DNA from: Rhizobacter sp. Root404
Lineage (GTDB): Bacteria > Pseudomonadota > Gammaproteobacteria > Burkholderiales > Burkholderiaceae_C
Assembly: GCF_001425865.1 (NCBI RefSeq)
Contig: NZ_LMDS01000004.1
Location: forward strand, 623,515-687,514
Direction: 5' to 3'
Length of the DNA: 64,000 nucleotides
This document shows, piece by piece, positions 60,091-64,000 of the stretch. The notes under the pieces are model-generated. The model had not been told where the DNA came from. It ran no database searches and saw only the letters and a list, made by a program, of their open reading frames with translations. Every line of letters starts with the position of its first letter. Position 1 is the first letter of the stretch. The position numbers and the translations under genes were made by a program.

Positions 60091-61053
60091 ATGACCGCGG
60101 CCCCTCCGAAGAACCCGAGTTACCTGGCCGCCTCCGCGTTCGGGACCGTGCTCGGCCTCAACGGGCTGTCGCAGGCCTGGCGCCTCGCCAACCCGCTGTG
60201 GGGCATGCCGGCAGTGATCGGCCAGGGGTTGTTGGCCATCGCGGTCGCCACCTGGGCCCTGTTGCTGATCTTCTACGCGGTCCAGGCGTGGCGGAGGATC
60301 GACGCGACCCGCGCCGAATTCCTGCACCCGGTGGCCGGCGCCACCCCCGCCCTCGTGGGCATCTCGACGCTGCTCGTCGCGACGACACTGCACGCCGACG
60401 CGCCCGTCGCAGGCGCCTGGATCGGCGCGGCCGGGCTGGCCTGGCACCTGGGCTTCGCGCTCTGGCATGCGGGAGGGGTGTGGCGTGGCGGTCGCGAGCC
60501 GACGCATTTCGTTCCGACCCTGTACCTGCCGTCGGTCGGCGGCAACCTGACGAGCGCGGGCATGCTGGGCGCCTATGGTCACGCGGACTGGGGTTACCTG
60601 TTCCTGGGCGCCGGTGTCTTCGCGTGGCTGGCGCTGGAGTCCCTGATGCTCCAGCAGCTGTGGCGCGCGGCGCCGACCGTGTCGGCGCGCCCTGCCACCG
60701 GGATCCAGTTCGCCCCGGCCGTGGTCACCGCGGTCGCCTGGCTGCAGGTCGATCCGAACGCAACGCAGGGCGCGGTGCTGATGCTGTGGGGCTGGGCGGT
60801 GTTCCAGATGCTGATCGGGCTGCGGGTGCTGCGCTGGCTGATGGCCGAGCCCTGGTCGACGTCGTACTGGAGCTATACCTTCGGCATCGCGTCGTCGGCC
60901 GTCGTCGGCTGCAAGCTGGCGCTCGCGGGCGTACCCGCCGCGCGGCAGCTGGGCATCGCCACCTTCGTGTTCGCCAACGTCGTGATCCTCACGCTCATGC
61001 TCGCGTCGACGCGGGACCTTCTGATGCGGCTCAGGCCTGCTCCAGCACGCTGA
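60091..61053 (+). CDS. TehA/SLAC1-family membrane protein
   Basis: The 320-residue protein has about ten hydrophobic helices in the TehA/TDT pattern: FGTVLGLNGLSQAWRLANP at the N-terminus, FVPTLYLPSVGGNLTSAGMLGAYGH in the middle, and FAPAVVTAVAWLQV and YWSYTFGIASSAVVGCKLA later. Family members are anion channels or tellurite-resistance/dicarboxylate transporters. The Phe gate cannot be placed reliably from this reading. The gene starts divergent from the hybrid kinase. Confidence 0.86.
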   Translation: MTAAPPKNPSYLAASAFGTVLGLNGLSQAWRLANPLWGMPAVIGQGLLAIAVATWALLLIFYAVQAWRRIDATRAEFLHPVAGATPALVGISTLLVATTLHADAPVAGAWIGAAGLAWHLGFALWHAGGVWRGGREPTHFVPTLYLPSVGGNLTSAGMLGAYGHADWGYLFLGAGVFAWLALESLMLQQLWRAAPTVSARPATGIQFAPAVVTAVAWLQVDPNATQGAVLMLWGWAVFQMLIGLRVLRWLMAEPWSTSYWSYTFGIASSAVVGCKLALAGVPAARQLGIATFVFANVVILTLMLASTRDLLMRLRPAPAR

Positions 61054-61222
61054 CCGGCAGCGCCGGCAGATTCCTCGAAACGCGCTCCTTCTCCAGCAGC
61101 GCGATGCCGGCCGCAGATGGCCGCTCCGGTTGACCTCCTACAGGCCGCGCAGAGTTCTTCCGATGGGAGCGCCGGCGCCTCGCCCGAAGAATGGCGCACC
61201 ACTCACTCACAAGGAAGACCGC

Positions 61223-61717
61223 ATGGCCACCGCAAAGAAAGCCCCGGCGAAACGCAGCACCACGCGCAGCACCGCGCAACCCAAGGACGCCATCGCCATG
61301 CTGAAGGCGGACCACAAGAAGGTGTCCGACCTGTTCGAGCAGTTCGAGAAGACGCGCGCGGCAACACGCAAGAAGGCCATCGTCGCCGAGATCTGCACCG
61401 AACTGACCGTTCACACCACGCTCGAGGAGGAGATCTTCTACCCGGCCGTGAAGGCTGCACTGAAGGACAAGGAACTGGTGCCCGAGGCCAACGTCGAGCA
61501 CGCGTCGGTCAAGGACCTGATCGCGCAGGTCGAGGGCGTCGAGCCCGACGGCGAGATGTACGACGCCCGCGTTCGCGTGATGGGCGAGTTCGTCAAGCAC
61601 CACGTCAAGGAAGAGCAGAACGAGATGTTCCCGAAGGCGCAGAAGACGCGGCTCGACATGGTCGACCTGCGTGACCGGATGATGGCGCGCAAGAACGAGC
61701 TGATGGCCGGCCGCTGA
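61223..61717 (+). CDS. Hemerythrin HHE-domain protein
   Basis: The start ATG follows AAGGAAG, giving 164 residues. A Lys/Ala/Thr-rich tail (about 1-28) leads into a hemerythrin-like bundle with His-x-x-Glu ligand motifs: LKADHKKVSDLFEQFEK, ELTVHTTLEEEIFYPAVK, EANVEHASVKDLIAQVE and FVKHHVKEEQNEMFPKA. It probably binds a di-iron centre; roles include oxygen or redox sensing and iron storage. It is monocistronic or leads into the S41 gene after 52 bp. Confidence 0.9.
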   Translation: MATAKKAPAKRSTTRSTAQPKDAIAMLKADHKKVSDLFEQFEKTRAATRKKAIVAEICTELTVHTTLEEEIFYPAVKAALKDKELVPEANVEHASVKDLIAQVEGVEPDGEMYDARVRVMGEFVKHHVKEEQNEMFPKAQKTRLDMVDLRDRMMARKNELMAGR

Positions 61718-61722
61718 GCCGC

Positions 61723-61768
61723 GAGCGGCCGTTCACGGTAGCCTTCGGGCACCGTGAAGGAGCCGCTC
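61723..61768 (+). promoter_or_regulatory. Hairpin that encloses the ribosome site of the S41 protease gene
   Basis: An outer stem GAGCGGC/GCCGCTC (61723-61729 with 61762-61768) and an inner stem TTCACGGT/ACCGTGAA (61732-61739 with 61751-61758) form a two-step hairpin. AAGGAG, the ribosome site, is at 61757-61762, partly in the 3' arms, and the ATG is at 61770. Folding would hide the site. It could also act as a terminator of the hemerythrin gene. Confidence 0.6.
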
Positions 61769-61769
61769 G

Positions 61770-63044
61770 ATGACACGACGTTTCCGTACCCTGCTGTTGG
61801 GCTTTGGCGTTGCCGCGCCGCTCTGGCTGCACGCGCAGACGACGGCGCAACTGCAGCAGGATTTCGATGCGGCCTGGCGTGCCGCTGCCGATCGCTACGC
61901 GTACTTCGATGCGAAGGCGACGACCTGGGCCGACGTGCCACGGCGCTACCAGGTTGCACTCGCGCACCTGTCGACGCGCGACGACCTCGTCGCGCTGCTC
62001 GAGAACATGCTGGACGAGTTGTACGACCCGCACGCGCAGCTCAACACCAACCTCGCCGCATCGTTCCGCCTGGTGCCCTCGGGCGCCGACCTGTGGGCGG
62101 TCTGGCGCGGCCGCGCCGCGGTCATCACGGACGTGCGCGCCGGCTCCGACGCCGAGCGCGCCGGCATCCGGCCCGGCGACGTGGTGCTGCGCCTGGGTGC
62201 CACGCCGATCGACACGGCCGTCGAGGCGCGCCTCGGCCGCACCTATCCGCATTCGGTCGCAGCGGCACGCGGCTGGGCGCTGCGGTCCGTCCTGGCCGGG
62301 CGGCACGGCGCGGCGCGACCCTTGCAGCTGCGGCGCGGCGACGCCATCCGGACCGTCGAGTTGCCCGCGCGGGATCAGTTCGGCACACGGCCCGCGGCGC
62401 CGGTCACCGTCGCGCGCCTGCCCGGCCGAGTCGGACACGTGCGACTGAACGACTCGCTCGGCGACGACGCCGCCATCGCCGCATTCGACGCGGCACTCGA
62501 CGGTCTGCGGGACGCCCGCGCGCTGATCGTCGACCTGCGGGATACGCCGAGCGGCGGCAACTCCACCGTCGCCCGCGCCATCCTCGGCCGCTTCGTCGCA
62601 CGCGACCTGCCGTACCAGCGTCACCTGCTGCCGTCGGAAGAGCGCGAGACAGGCGTGCGACGCAGCTGGCTCGAGCTGGTCTCGCCGCGCGGTCAGGCGC
62701 CGTACAGGAAGCCCGTGGTCGTGCTCGTGGGGCACTGGACCGGCAGCATGGGCGAGGGCCTCGCGATCGGCTTCGACGCGACGCGTACCGGCACGGTCGT
62801 CGGCACCGCCATGGCCGGCCTGCTCGGCGCCACCGATCACGTCGTGCTGCCGCACACCGGCATCGGCATCAACCTGCCGACCGAGCGGCTCTATCACGTG
62901 GACGGCACGCCGCGCGAGTCGTTCCAGCCGGCGGTGCCCGTCGACGTGGCGCGCGCAGGCCCGCCAACGGACCCGTTCGTTCAGGCCGCCCTGCGCTGGC
63001 TCTCGGCGCCTGCCCGGCGCGCGCGGCCCCTGCCGCAAATGTGA
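61770..63044 (+). CDS. S41-family C-terminal-processing-type peptidase
   Basis: The 424-residue protein has a Sec signal peptide (MTRRFRTLLLGFGVAAPLWLHA). It then has an N-terminal cap, a PDZ-like segment (VITDVRAGSDAERAGIRPGDVVLRL) and the S41 core with the nucleophile Ser326 in GHWTGSMGEG. The GG(N/T)S-type strand LRDTPSGGNSTVARAILG is also present. Catalytic Lys is not clear from the sequence. It is a periplasmic or exported protease of the tail-specific type. A hairpin covers its ribosome site. Confidence 0.86.
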   Translation: MTRRFRTLLLGFGVAAPLWLHAQTTAQLQQDFDAAWRAAADRYAYFDAKATTWADVPRRYQVALAHLSTRDDLVALLENMLDELYDPHAQLNTNLAASFRLVPSGADLWAVWRGRAAVITDVRAGSDAERAGIRPGDVVLRLGATPIDTAVEARLGRTYPHSVAAARGWALRSVLAGRHGAARPLQLRRGDAIRTVELPARDQFGTRPAAPVTVARLPGRVGHVRLNDSLGDDAAIAAFDAALDGLRDARALIVDLRDTPSGGNSTVARAILGRFVARDLPYQRHLLPSEERETGVRRSWLELVSPRGQAPYRKPVVVLVGHWTGSMGEGLAIGFDATRTGTVVGTAMAGLLGATDHVVLPHTGIGINLPTERLYHVDGTPRESFQPAVPVDVARAGPPTDPFVQAALRWLSAPARRARPLPQM

Positions 63045-63145
63045 TCTCCCCGTGACGTAAGTCGGCGGGCCGGTGCGCGACACACCAGCCCGCGCCGGCT
63101 GAACGAGGCGCGCCCCACCGCACTTCAATGTCACCAGGAGCTCAC

Positions 63146-64000
63146 ATGAACGATCGATCCACGTCCCCGCGCCGCCGCTTCGCCTTCCAGCTCGGCGGAC
63201 TGGCGCTCGCGCTCGCCGCCGCGTCGCCCGCCTTCGCGCAAGGCGCCCCGTCGTTCCGCGAAGGCAAGGTCTTCACCAGCACCAACGCCACCGCCGGCAA
63301 CGAGTTGCTGGTGTACGCGCCCGCCCAGCGCGGCGACCTGGCACTCGTCGCGCGGGTCGCGACCAGCGGCCAGGGCACCGGCGCGGGCCTCGGCTCGCAA
63401 GGCGCCGTCGCGCTGAGCAGCGACGGCCGCCACGCCTTCGTCGTCAACGCCGCGAGCCACACGGTCTCGACCTTCGCGATCCGCCACGATGGCGTCGCGC
63501 TCGCGTCCGTCGTCGATTCCGGGGGCCTCACGCCGATCAGCGTGACCGAGAGCGACGGCACCGTCTATGTGCTCAACGCCGGCGGGGCCGGCAACGTGGC
63601 GGGCTTTCGCAACCTGCAGGGGCAACTGCAGCCGATCGCCAACGGCGCGCGCGGGCTGTCCGCCGCCGGCGGCACCGGGCCGGCGCAGGTCGGCTTCGGC
63701 GCGGGCGGCGACGTGCTCGTCGTCACCGAGAAGAACACCAACCGGATCACCAGCTTCCCGGTGCGGCGCGACGGGACGCTCGGCGCGGTCGTCACGACCG
63801 CGTCGGCCGGCGCGACGCCGTTCGGCTTCGCGTTCGATCGCCGCGATCACCTGATCGTCTCCGAGGCGCCGGGCAGCGCGGCCTCGTCGTACCGCTACGC
63901 CGACGGCTCGGCGACGCCGCTGCTGGTCAGCGCCTCGGTGCCGAACACGCAGCAGGCCGCGTGCTGGGTCGCCGTGACGCCGAACGGCAAGTACGCGTTC
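63146..64000 (+). CDS. Secreted beta-propeller protein, lactonase-like (3' end outside window)
   Basis: The ATG follows AGGAG. The visible 285 residues begin with a twin-arginine-like signal (TSPRRRFAFQLGGLALALAAASPAFA). Repeated propeller blades follow: ALSSDGRHAFVVNAASHTVSTFAIR, SVTESDGTVYVLNAGGAGNVAGFR, GFGAGGDVLVVTEKNTNRITSFPV and AFDRRDHLIVSEAPGS. This is the pattern of 6-phosphogluconolactonase-like (YncE/Lactonase) periplasmic proteins. The frame is still open at the window edge, so length and C-terminus are unknown. Confidence 0.82.
   Translation, partial: MNDRSTSPRRRFAFQLGGLALALAAASPAFAQGAPSFREGKVFTSTNATAGNELLVYAPAQRGDLALVARVATSGQGTGAGLGSQGAVALSSDGRHAFVVNAASHTVSTFAIRHDGVALASVVDSGGLTPISVTESDGTVYVLNAGGAGNVAGFRNLQGQLQPIANGARGLSAAGGTGPAQVGFGAGGDVLVVTEKNTNRITSFPVRRDGTLGAVVTTASAGATPFGFAFDRRDHLIVSEAPGSAASSYRYADGSATPLLVSASVPNTQQAACWVAVTPNGKYAF

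Overview
The window is GC-rich, densely packed bacterial chromosome. It carries a pilVWXY1 minor-pilin cluster, PEP-CTERM secreted proteins, TctAB-type transport genes, many LysR regulators, and a nag-type salicylate hydroxylase operon closest to that of Ralstonia and its relatives. Together these point to a beta-proteobacterium of the order Burkholderiales (Leptothrix/Rubrivivax/Methylibium-like). That placement is inferred from gene content, not from a marker gene.

Layout. 1-5.6 kb: minor pilins PilV (cut by the window edge), PilW, PilX and the adhesin PilY1. 5.6-12.6 kb, leftward: a hypothetical protein, an atypical SDR, an EamA exporter, a GNAT enzyme, gamma-glutamyltransferase and TctA/TctB without TctC. 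12.6-16.6 kb, leftward: a GspE/PilB ATPase, a spermidine-synthase-like protein, a hypoxanthine-DNA glycosylase and TatD, the last three overlapping by 4 bp. 16.7-20.8 kb, rightward: HtrA-like protease, MoxR ATPase, DUF58 protein and VWA protein. 20.8-23.4 kb, leftward: an SOS mutagenesis pair, imuA and a frameshifted imuB, behind a perfect LexA box. 23.4-28.2 kb: MarR-GNAT fusion, YchJ-like protein, a membrane protein, an acyl-CoA ligase and RarD. 28.2-33.0 kb, leftward: a peroxide-defence block (ahpC, ahpF, rubrerythrin, HdrD-like Fe-S protein, DUF3501).

At 33.16 kb lies tRNA-Ala(CGC) with a strong terminator. Behind it is about 0.9 kb of scrappy DNA with a small hypothetical gene and a frameshifted remnant of a type I restriction subunit (HsdR). 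This looks like an old island boundary. Next comes a complete phosphonate module (34.1-44.35 kb): two PhnCDE transporters, phosphonoacetate hydrolase PhnA, phosphonoacetaldehyde dehydrogenase PhnY, an iron-type alcohol dehydrogenase and a divergent LysR regulator. No transaminase (phnW) or phosphonatase (phnX) is present. The module therefore looks built to oxidise a hydroxy-phosphonate such as 2-hydroxyethylphosphonate through phosphonoacetaldehyde and phosphonoacetate to acetate and phosphate.

44.5-60 kb is rich in signalling: two PEP-CTERM genes (one decayed), four sensor histidine kinases (two of them hybrid), an OmpR-type response regulator, and a small two-gene operon that includes a 56-residue ORF. 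One kinase gene sits behind a perfect FNR/Anr box. Embedded here is a nagAa-G-H-Ab salicylate 5-hydroxylase operon with a divergent NahR/NagR-type regulator. 60-64 kb: TehA-like membrane protein, hemerythrin-domain protein, an S41 protease whose ribosome site lies inside a hairpin, and the start of a secreted beta-propeller protein cut by the window edge. I saw no insertion sequence, prophage, CRISPR array or rRNA.
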